64,000 bases of DNA from Meghimatium bilineatum (taxonomy: Eukaryota > Mollusca > Gastropoda > Stylommatophora > Philomycidae): contig CM067298.1 in the NCBI GenBank assembly GCA_034231615.1, forward strand, positions 2,733,834-2,797,833. Reading direction: 5' to 3'. Every line of letters begins with the position of its first letter. The first letter of the stretch is position 1. Under the pieces are notes generated by a model. The model saw only the letters and a program-made list of their open reading frames with translations. It searched no databases and was not told the DNA's origin. Below, one piece after another: positions 11,665 to 21,889 of the stretch. Position numbers and translations under genes: made by a program.

Positions 11665-12180
11665 CTACACACATTGCAATTTACACACATTACAGCTCGC
11701 ACATATTACAGCTTACACACATTACATCTTACACACAGTACAGCTTACACACATTACATCTTACACACATTACAGCTTAATATTACTAGCACATTAAATC
11801 CGTCAAAGGAAATTGTGCAAACGGACCGCTCAGGTAGCAATGGCAGCCTACTAAACGTATGCATATTGCCGAGAAAATTATTACAGCAAGACAATGATGC
11901 GTTGATGTTTTTTGCGTCTATAAATCACATCATAATTTTACTATCACAAAATTTGTGCGTCTATAAATCACATTTACATTTACATGTAACATCTAATACT
12001 TTTACTATCACATTTGTGAGTTTATAAATCACATCATAATTTTATTATCACAAGATTCTTACACCGATACAAATCACATTAGATTACTGTCAACATTTTT
12101 ACACAGATACAAATCATATTTTTACAGTGACACATACCACATGATTGTGCTGTCAACATTTTAACACTGACACGATGGTA
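11665..12180. repeat. Two short degenerate repeat tracts
   Basis: Positions 11665-11780 are a 14-bp unit (acacattacagctt). Positions 11905-12150 are a looser repeat around tataaatcacatcataattt. No gene. Confidence 0.7.
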
Positions 12181-12480
12181 CACACGCATGTCGCAGTTAT
12201 ATTCAATAGCCTGAATCATTCTTTCCGTGTCTGCATTTTACTTAGGGAATATGTGCCAGCTGAACTAACCTGATTCAAATCCCATCTGCTTCCTACTGAC
12301 TATTACAGTAGGCACCATCCTCAACAGTTTAATACTGCTGACAACAGTAATGTCAGTTATTGTATTTATACGTTTGGGGGCCCATAGTGTGCTTTCTAGA
12401 TGGGGAGGGTTTAATGTAATGTATCGAAAGGAACATCAAAGCAGAATTTAAATACAATAAGTACATGTACAGGTATGTAC

Positions 12481-12487
12481 TCACCTG
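12481..12487 (-). other. Splice donor of Nkx6 exon 1
   Basis: On the minus strand the sequence reads CAG|GTGAGTAC, with the cut between 12485 and 12484. It matches the metazoan donor consensus and comes right after the conserved QPWR block. Confidence 0.85.
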
Positions 12488-13004
12488 GCGGTCTCCAGGG
12501 TTGAGGTAAAACTCCTGGCCAGTATATGGGTGGTCTGCCAGGCAACTCTGCCAATTTTGGAAATCGAGTCTGGTGGCCAAGGTACATGCTTGTATTAAGT
12601 CTGGGGAGTCCCAGAGCTGTGTGTGGTCTGCTGAGGATATCGTTAATACCGTGGGGAGTGGATAGAGCGTGGGACATTGCAACCTGCATTTGTTTGAGAG
12701 TGTCAGGTGAGTAGTCCTGAGTGAGGAACGATGAGGATGATGAGGGAAATTTCATCTCTGTCAAATTATGAAGAGCAGCGAGAGGAGGAGAACTCAGAAC
12801 GAAGGCACTCTGCTGCCGCGATGTCTCAATCCCACTTTGATGGTTCATGTTGAGAATAGACGCCATAGAAGGAGGCCCTCCAACGCTAGAGCCAGATCCG
12901 ACACTCGCCCCTGAACCCGGACTATGGTGTGGATGGTGGTGATGATGATGGCCATGACTGTTGTAGCTGTTTTGAGCTGCTTCGTTGCTGCAATAGTCCA
13001 ACAT
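12485..13004 (-). CDS. Nkx6: Nkx6 homeobox transcription factor, exon 1 (N-terminal 173 codons plus one base)
   Basis: Nkx6-class (NKX6.1/HGTX) proteins are nuclear homeodomain repressors that pattern neurons and endoderm in bilaterians. Seen here: a His-rich run at residues 17-27; RQQSAFVLSSPPLAALHN at 63-80; the Groucho-binding eh1/TN-type motif TPHGINDILSRP at 116-127; and PKLAELPGRPPIYWPGVLP at 149-167 followed by QPWRPPG. The last two blocks precede the homeodomain in this family. The exon ends CCAG|GTGAGTAC, a strong donor in phase 1. The homeodomain must be in later exons to the left. The start chosen at 13004 is the only ATG in the frame, which is open upstream to a TAA at 13158-13160. 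Confidence 0.93.
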
Positions 13005-13157
13005 CTCTGCTACTGTTGCCTCAGGAGAATTGGAGAGAGATGATGAAGACGACAGTGACGACGCCGGCGATGTTATGTGGCCAGGGAACCAGGCAGAAAA
13101 ATCTGCGTAGTTATAAGGGGTGGACTGGTTCGTCAGCGTGATTGACTGTTGGAGCTC
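13005..13157 (-). other. Open frame upstream of the Nkx6 start: likely 5'UTR, possibly extra coding sequence
   Basis: The 51 codons before the chosen ATG are in frame and stop-free (ending SLSNSPEATVAEM), and are Ser-rich like the N terminus itself. There is no ATG in them, and a TAA closes them at 13158-13160. They would be coding only if an upstream exon spliced in, or if a non-AUG start were used. A possible AG acceptor lies near 13153, but without a pyrimidine tract. Confidence 0.45.
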
Positions 13158-13160
13158 TTA

Positions 13161-14540
13161 GCTCATTAGATAAATCCTTCAAACCTTGTACGAGTGTTCG
13201 CTCTTGACCAATCCGTCTGCTCATCAACTTGTTTATGTCATTCACATTGTGTAATCACAATCAGGATATTGTTAAATATATATATATATTACCCCAGATG
13301 CTAAATTGGTTTATTAGATGTCTACGACACCTGCTCAATATTTTCTCGTGTAAATTGTGTGTAAATTTAAGATGCCAATAATGTCTTTACACAATTCTAG
13401 AAACGTCAACTCGATTTTTGTAAAATAATAGATTCTTACATTTTATACACAATTTTGTTTGGATATATCGTCAGAAATATACAAGCTTATATATTCCGGT
13501 AATACAGAAAATAATCCTTCAAGAATGTCCTCTAACAATGTGACCTAATACAACTCAACGATGAAGATTTACAAGAAATATTACACAGGAAAGGGTTCAC
13601 TGTGAACTACAAATGTGTACACGCCCTACACAACAGTACTAATTCTCTAAATACCAGTTGAGAAAAGCACACATGAAGCACGCGTGTAGGAAAATTCCAA
13701 GTCAGTATTATTCGTTGTCTACGATTTGTGAGACAAACATGGCTTATACGAATCAAATTGAGTGCTTAACAATGTTGTAACTGAGTTGTGTAATAAAACG
13801 CTATGATCCGAGTTCTTTATACAGAAAAGCACGCGCTGATAATTGCAACAATAATCATGTGTGGCTCTGCCAGTCTATCACAAACTGTCAATGATAGGTT
13901 CAAACTCCACTATCAACAAATCTCCGAAATTTCCTAGCAAAACAATCACAATTCTCGTAAATCGTGGGCCGAGCTAAACTCGGTGGAAAGCTGAGATCTT
14001 GCCGCCCATTTCCGTCTGCCGTCATTGATCTCACGTCTGTTACAACCAGGGGGTCGACCGCTCGGTATTTTCTAGAACGTTTCATTGGTTGCCGCCCAGA
14101 TTCGCTGTCAGGCGTGGCGTACGGTAGACGCCGTTATTGGCTTGTGGTAACTGCAGGAAAAACTGAGAATAACCACTCATTCTGGCTACTTGAATTCCTT
14201 ATTAAATGGTTCAATGATATTTTGTGTTGTTTGGTTGGTTGCATGAATAAATGGTTGGGTGCCCGTCTTACCGCATCTGTTTGTAGAAGGAAACATGTCA
14301 AATCTTTAATTGAACAGTCATTGCCGTGACGCTTCTCCCTTCACGACACAGCAGCTGGAACATGGAATTTACGCGAGACAACGTGAATATTTGGCTTATA
14401 ACTTATGTGAACTGAATGCTTGTTCCAACACTTGTCCAGTTGCCAGGGAACAGTCTTTACACCAGGAAGGAACAGTTATAGTTCCCTGAAATATATAGGG
14501 CCTACATATTTTGCCTGACTGTAATTTGTCTCCGTGTTAT
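13161..14540 (-). promoter_or_regulatory. Presumed Nkx6 5'UTR/promoter region
   Basis: This is unique DNA directly upstream of the Nkx6 exon, free of arrays apart from a short TA run at 13274-13288. The part at about 13960-14160 is richer in G+C and CpG than the surroundings. On the minus strand it has two CCAAT boxes (14084-14088 and 14136-14140), 52 bp apart and correctly oriented for Nkx6. No TATA box is obvious. The promoter assignment rests on position and composition only. Confidence 0.45.
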
Positions 14541-14543
14541 ATA

Positions 14544-14695
14544 TTCTTCTTCTTCAGCGTTCATTCTCAAACTCCCGCCGGATCCCTTGTAGCAGGATCA
14601 TAGATTTCCGGCAGGATGTCGTCCAGTGAATGGAATTGCGCTGTGTCGCCGTTTTTTTTTTGCACCAGTGGCCCGACACATCCGTCTTCGGTGAG
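14544..14695 (-). mobile_element. SINE A copy, 5'-truncated, unexpanded
   Basis: On the minus strand it runs from gaagacggatgtgtcgggcc through ggcgacacagcgcaattcca and gacgacatcctgccggaaat to gggagtttgagaatgaacgc and a GAAGAAGAA tail. Each segment occurs once, so it serves as the unexpanded reference for the arrays at 3750, 25046 and 42109. A 6-bp gtgtta flanks both ends (14534-14539, 14696-14701), a weak target-site duplication. Confidence 0.8.
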
Positions 14696-14879
14696 GTGTT
14701 AAATGTAATAATGATTATTTGCTTCGTTACAGAGCATAAAAAAAGAATTGTTAAAGAAAATCAAATAAATAAAGTATTTTGCAGATATTAAAAGACAACA
14801 CCTTGTTGAAGATCTGACTTGAGGGGATGCGAATAAGAGATAGGCGGAGATACAAGTGGGAGAAAACTATCACGAGATG

Positions 14880-14970
14880 ACAGTCTACAGTCTAGCAGAG
14901 TGCACCACCACGGCAAGAGACAGGGGATGTTGGAGGCCCGCTGCAGCCAACCTTCGTTGCGGAGAACACG
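14880..14970 (-). repeat. Dispersed repeat, inverted partner of 15305-15395
   Basis: The minus strand shares ctccaacatcccctgtctct and gcactctgctag with the plus strand at 15305-15395, with perhaps 75-80 percent identity over about 85 bp by eye. The element type is unknown. Confidence 0.6.
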
Positions 14971-15184
14971 ATGAAGCGTCTTCACAAACGGTCAGGAAGC
15001 AGGTCACTAAAACATTTCACATGGTCTAAGACATTTCACATAGACATTTCACATGATTGCCAGGACAGGTTTTATGATAAAAAATGCTTTGAATATCCAA
15101 TAATGAATATACTTGAAGACACAACTAAGATTAGAGACAAGACATCAATGTAGTGACATTGAAACAAGACATGTAGTGACAATG

Positions 15185-15290
15185 ATTTTCCCAACTTTCC
15201 TTGGTAGCCTGCTACTATGAAAGAAAACAGTGGTCCTATTCTGTGCTCCATGTACTAGAAGTCTAGCCCCGGTTGCCACACAGGCGTATG
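15185..15290 (-). mobile_element. SINE A fragment (5' head)
   Basis: The plus strand reads aaaacagtggtcctattctg, tgctcc and ccggttgccacacaggcgt. This matches in order the 5' head of the full-length SINE A at 34640-34719, in the same orientation. Confidence 0.55.
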
Positions 15291-15304
15291 TGTTCATCAT
15301 CATT

Positions 15305-15395
15305 AATTGCCGTCTCCGCAACAAAAATTGTTTACAACAGAACTCCAACATCCCCTGTCTCTTGTCTTGATGATGCACTCTGCTAGGCTGTAACC
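15305..15395 (+). repeat. Dispersed repeat, inverted partner of 14880-14970
   Basis: See the partner at 14880-14970. The two arms are separated by about 330 bp. Confidence 0.6.
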
Positions 15396-15811
15396 TATCC
15401 ATCTTGTGATGTTGCTCTCCTACTTTTCTCTCTGCCTACTTCTTGCTTGTCCCCCTTTGACTTTACCCTCAATTAAGGTCTTCAACAAGATCGTTTAATA
15501 TGTTAAAAATATTTTTTATTATCTCTATTTCCTTTAATAATTCTTCATATTAAGTGTTTTTAGCACCTCTTTATTTGTTTTCTTCTCTTTCCATGATGTT
15601 CTCTCTATTCTTCTATATACCCACATCTCAAAAGCATCAATTATGTCTTCTAATTGTTTATTTTCCATGTTTCTGAGCCTTACATTATTATAGAATAGAT
15701 GTAGCATTTTATAATTCTCATTTTTAACTTGTTTGTACTTTTTTTAGATGTTAAAATTTTCCTCATGTCATTGAAGGTACTTTTAGCCATTCCTATTCTT
15801 CTTTTAAATTC
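15396..15811. other. AT-rich DNA, no gene seen
   Basis: T-rich on the plus strand, with no recognisable feature. Confidence 0.5.
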
Positions 15812-15995
15812 TATGCTGCCAACATACTGTGTCACATCTGCCAACATACTGTGTCACATCTTCCAACATATTGTGTCACATCTGCCAACATACTGTGTCA
15901 CATCTGCCAACATACTGTGTCACATCTGCCAACATACTGTGTCACATCTGCCAACATACTGTTTCACATCTGCCAACATACTGTTTCACATCCGC
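15812..15995. repeat. Tandem repeat, 22-bp unit, about 8 copies
   Basis: The unit begins tgccaacatactgtgtcaca. Confidence 0.92.
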
Positions 15996-16066
15996 CAACA
16001 TTATGTGATTATATGTGTGGGATATTGGTAATGTTATGTGTTCTATATACAATACGCACCACCTTC

Positions 16067-16275
16067 TATAGTAAAACGACATACACTTGTGCAGTGTGAA
16101 CATACGACAGACACTTGTGCAGTGTGAACATACGACAGACACTTGTGCAGTGTGAACATACGACAGACACTTGTGCAGTGTGAACATACGACAGACACTT
16201 GTGCAGTGTGAACATACGACAGACACTTGTGCAGTGTGAACGTACGACAGACACTTGTGCAGTGTGAACATATAA
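16067..16275. repeat. Tandem repeat, 28-bp unit, about 7 copies
   Basis: The unit begins acagacacttgtgcagtgtg. Open frames of 74-117 codons in three phases are artefacts of the repeat. Confidence 0.93.
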
Positions 16276-16439
16276 AGAACATGATGCCATGTCAAAGACT
16301 ACTTTAAAGGAAACAGTTTAGGATGAAAGAAGAAAAGGAAGACAAAGAAAACAAAATCATGGACAGATAATGTTAAAGGTTGCAGCTGATAGGATTTTTA
16401 TACACTCATTCGCATCGCTGGAGTTAGAAATCGCAGGAT

Positions 16440-16617
16440 AACAGTAAATTAATTCATACAACGAGAAATGTAGATTAATTCATACAATGATAACTGTAGA
16501 TTAATTCATACAATGAGAACTGTAGATTAATTCATACAATGAGAACTGTAGATTAATTCATACAATGAGAACTATATATTATTTCATGCAGCGAGAACTG
16601 TAGATTGATTCATGCAA
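16440..16617. repeat. Tandem repeat, 26-bp unit, about 7 copies
   Basis: The unit begins tagattaattcatacaatga. Divergence increases at the right end. Confidence 0.9.
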
Positions 16618-16654
16618 TGCCTAGAAAGGTCTCAAAAGGCATAGATGATTGACC

Positions 16655-16774
16655 TTTTGATTGTGACACCTTCATTTAGACACCTTTATCTAGACGTCTT
16701 CATTGTGACACTTTCATTTAGACACCTTTATCTAGACATCTTCATTGTGACACCTTCATTGCGACACCTTTATT
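16655..16774. repeat. Degenerate 14-bp-type repeat (gacacctttatt), LINE insertion target
   Basis: It is built of gacaccttcatt/tagacacctttatc-like units. The same repeat type recurs at 22985-23105 and 26085-26250. A LINE sits at its right edge. Confidence 0.75.
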
Positions 16775-17635
16775 AGAACTGAATAATCTTCAAAAGAAAA
16801 CAATATTATGCAACATGATTGAAGATATGTACCCCAGAGAAGCATGGATACAAGCATATACTGACGGATCAGCAACCAGAGCAGTAAAGAATGGAGGTGC
16901 TGGCGTGTACATAAAATATCCAGAAAAAGAAAATGAATCCACATGTTCACCAACTGGAATATTCTGCTCCAACTTCTCTGCAGAAGTACAGGCTTTAAAC
17001 ATTGCTGCAGAAATAATTAAAAACACAACAAGTCAATGCCAGCAGGTGGTATTTCTTACTGATGCTATGTCTGTCCTACAAGCCCTTGACAGCGATAAAC
17101 TGCTAGACTCGAAGAAAGCCATGCGAGAAGTGAGCATACAAAGAAGGGTAGTACTACAGTGGATACCATCCCACTGTAGCATACCTGGAAATGAAGAGGC
17201 AGACAGACTGGCAAAGGATGGAGCAACACAGGAACAAAAAGACCAAGAAATCACCTACCAAGAAAAGAAGACCCTCATCAAGGCCATCAGGAAAGTCGAT
17301 CACGCAAAAGACAATTATCACTATCTTGACAGAGTAGAGCAGGTTATTATCTTCCGCCTCAGAACAGGACACAAGAGATTAAACAGCCGCTTAAATAGAC
17401 TAAGATTGGTCCCATCATCACTGTGCCTTTGTGGGCAGGCAGCACAGACAGCTGAACATATCCTGCAAGACTGCAATACACTAAACCAGTTAAGGGAAGA
17501 ACACTGGTCCACAGAGATGGATATCCACAGAAAGATGTATGGAAGCACTGAGGAGCTTTCAAATACAGCAGCATTTATTAAGAAAACAGGACTTGCTGTG
17601 TAGACATGTCAAACTCCGAACGAGAAGAAGAAGAA
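16775..17635 (+). mobile_element. 5'-truncated I/Nimb-like LINE with 12-bp target-site duplication
   Basis: The 12-bp gacacctttatt occurs at 16763-16774 and 17636-17647, right at the element ends. The target is itself repetitive, so the duplication is suggestive rather than proof. The insertion contains only the RNase H and C-terminal part of the ORF, a short 3'UTR (gacatgtcaaactccgaacg) and an (AAG)n tail. Confidence 0.8.
16776..17603 (+). CDS. RNase H and C-terminal domain of a LINE ORF2 (partial)
   Basis: RNase H in such LINEs degrades RNA in RNA-DNA hybrids during retrotransposition. All four catalytic positions are visible: YTDGS, SAEVQA, LTDAMSV and SHCSIPGNEEADRLAKDG. A Cys/His motif CLCGQAAQTAEHILQDC follows, as in the ORF at 58076-60445. 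The frame is open from the element edge at 16776; the first ATG is at 16815. There is no reverse transcriptase, so this is a 5'-truncated fragment. It is nevertheless undamaged, which suggests a fairly recent insertion. Confidence 0.85.
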   Translation, partial: ELNNLQKKTILCNMIEDMYPREAWIQAYTDGSATRAVKNGGAGVYIKYPEKENESTCSPTGIFCSNFSAEVQALNIAAEIIKNTTSQCQQVVFLTDAMSVLQALDSDKLLDSKKAMREVSIQRRVVLQWIPSHCSIPGNEEADRLAKDGATQEQKDQEITYQEKKTLIKAIRKVDHAKDNYHYLDRVEQVIIFRLRTGHKRLNSRLNRLRLVPSSLCLCGQAAQTAEHILQDCNTLNQLREEHWSTEMDIHRKMYGSTEELSNTAAFIKKTGLAV

Positions 17636-17647
17636 GACACCTTTATT

Positions 17648-17834
17648 TAGAATAATATTGTCCGCTCCATTTATTTTTGGTATGTTTTGGTTTTGGTTTT
17701 TTTGGTACTATCATCTGATCATTCTTCCTGTATTGTTTCTAACCTTTCTTCCCGTTTTGTTTCTGATCCTATGTCCCGTTTTGTTTCTAAACCTACATTC
17801 AATTTCTTTACACTTGCTGTCGATGTAGTTTCTC
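17648..17834. repeat. Dispersed segment homologous to 26270-26420
   Basis: It shares gctccatttatttttg, then gtactatcatctgatc, then gttttgtttctaacc-like units with 26285-26420. The same repeat block therefore exists twice, here next to the LINE and there without it. Confidence 0.7.
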
Positions 17835-18890
17835 TTGTCCTGTCTAATTTGTCTCCTGATTTCTCTAGTTTGTTTATTGCATGCCTCTCTTTGTTTGTCA
17901 TCTTTTAGTAATTTTAATGTTTTAGTGTTTTTTTAGATGTTGATTAGTTGCAATGTTTCGACTGTGATGTAATCTCTTTTTGTGTGTGTCAATCTTCGGA
18001 GTATGTCAGCCTGTGCATGTGATAGCATTGAGTATCTCATGTTGTTTGCCAGTTTATCTGGTGTCATCTCCTCTTGAACAGCCATCAATGTACTAAATTT
18101 GTCCTGCACCTCCACACTGTATTCTGTTGGTTTTTCTCTAATGTCGTATCTAGTGGGTTTAGCGCTTCTCGCTAACCACATGAGTCTGATCTTCACATCT
18201 GTTAATAGCAGCTCTTGGTCGAAATCGCAATCAGCTCGAGGATAAGTCTTACAGGACAGTAGACTGAATCTTCATCTGTGGTGTATAGTGATGAAGTATA
18301 TTAGTTGTTTTTTTGTGTGGGAAAATGGTGATGTCCAGGTGTATGGGTGTCTAGTGTGTTGTTTCAACAGGGTGTTGGCAGTTACTAAATCATTTTCTAA
18401 GGAAAATGTTAGCAGCCCCCTCTTTCATTCTGATGTCCTAATCCAAATGGGCCTTTGATTCTGCATTCTTCGTGTCTTATTTCCCTACCAACTTTCACAT
18501 TCAGGTCACCTATTATTAGTTTGATGTCTTGCTTGTGTGTTTTGTCTATTGTTTCCTGAAGTTTGTCATAGAAAACTTCTAGCTTCTGCTCTTCAGTTGC
18601 AGATATTGGAGCATACATTTGAATTATTGTGGTGTTTCATATTTCTTCGCTTCAGTCTTATACTTATGATTCTGTCATTTATTGTGTTGTATCCTAGCAT
18701 AGATCTTACTTTCTCTTTGTTCAAAATCAAGCCTACTCTGCATTGTCTCCTCTTCTCTCTTTCTGAAAAAATTAGTTGTTCCCGTCGGTATTGCGAATGT
18801 CCTTGTCCTTCCCATCTGTGCTCTGATATTCCCATATCTACTATCTACTCCAGTTCTTTCCATCTGTCCCTGTACTGTTTGAAGTTTAAC
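17835..18890 (-). pseudogene. RTE-like LINE endonuclease region, decayed
   Basis: On the minus strand the exonuclease/endonuclease/phosphatase fold of an RTE-type ORF is recognisable in pieces: ISEHRWEGQGHSQYRREQ, VGLILNKEKVRSMLGYNTIN, MYAPISATEEQKLEVFYDK, IKLIIGDLNVKVGREIRH with FGLGHQNERG, and later DCDFDQELLLTDVKIRLMWL. The last block is where the catalytic SDH box normally sits, and here the His position reads Gln. It then continues into a linker (YSVEVQDKFSTLMAVQEEM). Frameshifts and stops occur throughout. The RT is missing. Confidence 0.75.
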
Positions 18891-20645
18891 TGATCAACTG
18901 TACTGTTTGAAGATTAACTGATTAACTGTACTGTTGGAAGTTTAACTGATTAACTGTACTGTTGGAAGTTTAACTGATTAACTGTACTGTTGGAAGTTTA
19001 ACTGATTAACTGTACTGTTGGAAGTTTAACTGATTAACTGTACTGTTTGACGTTTAACTGATTAACTGTACTGTTGGAAGATTAACTGATTAACTGTACT
19101 GTTTGAAGTTTAACTGATTAACTGTACTGTTGGAAGTTTAACTGATTAACTGCCTGATTAACTGCCTGATTAACTGCCTGATTAACTGCCTGATTAACTG
19201 CCTGATTAACTGCCTGATTAACTGCCTGATTAACTGCCTGATTAACTGTACTGTTTGAAGTTTAACTGATTAACTGTACTGTTTGAAGTTTAACTGATCA
19301 ACTGTACTGTTTGAAGATTAACTGATTAACTGTACTGTTGGAAGATTAACTGATTAACTGTACTGTTTGAAGTTTAACTGATTAACTGTACTGTTGGAAG
19401 TTTAACTGATTAACTGTACTATTTGAAGTTTAACTGATTAACTGTACTGTTGGAAGATTAACTGATTAACTGTACTGTTGGAAGTTTAACTGATGAACTG
19501 TACTGTTGGAAGTTTAACTGATTAACTGTACTGTTTGAAGTTTAACTGATTAACTGTACTGTTGGAAGTTTAACTGATTAACTGCCTGATTAACTGCCTG
19601 ATTAACTGCCTGATTAACTGCCTGATTAACTGCCTGATTAACTGCCTGATTAACTGCCTGATTAACTGTACTGTTTGATGTTTAACTGATTAACTGTACT
19701 GTTTGAAGTTTAACTGATTAACTGCCTGATTAACTGCCTGATTAACTGCCTGATTAACTGTACTATTGGAAGTTTAACTGATTAACTGCCTGATTAACTG
19801 TACTATTTGAAGTTTAACTGATTAACTGCCTGATTAACTGTACTATTTGAAGTTTAACTGATTAACTGCCTGATTAACTGTACTGTTGGAAGTTTAACTG
19901 ATTAACTGCCTGATTAACTGTACTGTTGGAAGTTTAACTGATTAACTGCCTGATTAACTGTACTGTTGGAAGTTTAACTGATTAACTGCCTGATTAACTG
20001 TACTGTTGGAAGTTTAACTGATTAACTGCCTGATTAACTGTACTGTTGGAAGTTTAACTGATTAACTGCCTGATTAACTGTACTGTTGGAAGTTTAACTG
20101 ATTAACTGCCTGATTAACTGTACTGTTGGAAGTTTAACTGATTAACTGCCTGATTAACTGTACTGTTGGAAGTTTAACTGATTAACTGCCTGATTAACTG
20201 TACTGTTGGAAGTTTAACTGATTAACTGCCTGATTAACTGTACTGTTGGAAGATTAACTGATTAACTGCCTGATTAACTGATTAACTGTACTGTTTGAAG
20301 TTTAACTGATTAACTGCCTGATTAACTGATTAACTGTACTGTTTGAAGTTTAACTGATTAACTGCCTGATTAACTGATTAACTGTACTGTTTGAAGTTTA
20401 ACTGATTAACTGCCTGATTAACTGTACTGTTGGAAGTTTAACTGATTAACTGCTTGATTAACTGTACTGTTGGAAGTTTAACTGATTAACTGCCTGATTA
20501 ACTGTACTGTTGGAAGTTTAACTGATTAACTGCCTGATTAACTGTACTGTTGGAAGTTTAACTGATTAACTGCCTGATTAACTGTACTGTTGGAAGTTTA
20601 ACTGATTAACTGATTAACTGCCTGATTAACTGCCTGATTAACAAT
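18875..20645. repeat. Composite minisatellite: 28-bp and 12-bp units forming a 40-bp higher-order repeat
   Basis: It has a 28-bp unit (ctgtactgttggaagtttaa then ctgattaa) and a 12-bp unit (ctgcctgattaa). The left part is runs of 28-mers and runs of 12-mers. From about 19740 to 20600 the two alternate regularly as a 40-mer. The first unit begins inside the end of the RTE endonuclease remnant (tgtccctgtactgtttgaag), so the array may have been seeded there. Confidence 0.95.
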
Positions 20646-21889
20646 AGAATATAAAATTCCTGTCGTGAAACTGCTACAATGTCTTAGGCCAGTTCTTCGG
20701 GGAAATAACAATAAACAACAAAATACAGTTAGAGGCGGCCGCTGATGTAACTCCTTCAAACAAGATAAATGCATGCAGAAAAAAAAAATATCAATGATCG
20801 TTAGAGCTGGGTGTGGCCATTTTATATAGCCATTAATAATAAAAATATATTTATACAATTGATTGTCTGATTACTTCCCCTAGATAACAAGGGCGACAAA
20901 AATAGGATAAACAAATTTGTCTTGCCCTAACCAGCTATCACCTCAACTCTCCGCTCATGTATTGATAGACGTTCCAGTTGTTAAACTGCTTCTGTGTCAG
21001 CAATATTCACCTACAGACGAACGTCAGAGGATTAGGATAACCCCTGGCATATCTCAGATTTATATTTTACACTTCTGCACGGCTTCCTAAACAATCAAAC
21101 AGGATTTAGATATGAGCCCTTTCGCAATAAGGCGGAATAAGCGGAAAGGGAAATTATATGTGAATGCCCAGAAGAACAACTAGGAACTGAAAGTCTGAAA
21201 TGACACGACTATTCTTATTTTTGTCTCACCCAATCTTGTAAATGTAGCTCGGACAATTTCTAATAAAGGCACTTATGACTGAAGCACAGCAAGGGGAGAA
21301 CACACCAATCTCAATGTCGCGATTGTTGGGAGTTGTATCCCATACCAAATACAAAAAGCATAGATAGGGAAAAGTGTGGGTATTATCCGAACTGGCAACA
21401 TTTGATATGGCTTGATCAAACTACGACGTGGCAACAAAGGATTCGGTTGATCGTTAAAAGTTGCTAGGAAAAGTTTGACGATAAGACTGATTGAATTTTG
21501 TGTACATAATTTGATAAATCATCCACTAGGGTCCATGTAATTCTGGCGCAGTTGAACTCGGAAACTTTAGATGCATGTCTGACCTCATGATCTTAATTTG
21601 TGTCTTGCTCGTCCCAGTAACCTCACATAATCATGCTGAAGTTTCACAACTTGTCTGGGACGATTCTGTAACAATGTTACCTTGTACTAATGTCTCATTA
21701 CATTGACAATATTTATCGCACTTTACTGCGCCGTGAAAGCATCTGCGGGAAGTGGAGACGTAGATACAATCAAATAAACAACAGACATTTTGTCACATGT
21801 CTTGTTCCTATTAAACATCCTTATTAGCTCAGACATAAATCTGATCATTTCTTGTGCTTTCTGTTGACTTATTTCATATTGTTTTCTAT
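20646..21889. other. Unique island, no gene seen
   Basis: About 1.2 kb without tandem repeats. The open frames are short and unrecognised. It is one of few array-free stretches and a candidate for conserved non-coding DNA. Confidence 0.5.

Larger units (their letters stand above)
1..12484 (-). other. Nkx6 intron 1 (5' part of the intron, continues off the left edge)
   Basis: The Nkx6 exon ends in a consensus donor at 12485/12484 on the minus strand, so everything to its left is intron until an acceptor appears. I see no homeodomain-coding exon in any frame down to position 1, so the intron is at least 12.4 kb. It holds many minisatellite arrays, SINE A and SINE B copies and two LINE fragments. 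An unrecognised short exon inside it cannot be excluded. Confidence 0.6.

Noticed and set aside
12353-12682. 109-codon minus-strand frame overlapping Nkx6
   Set aside because: It is a shadow frame of the Nkx6 exon running into the intron.
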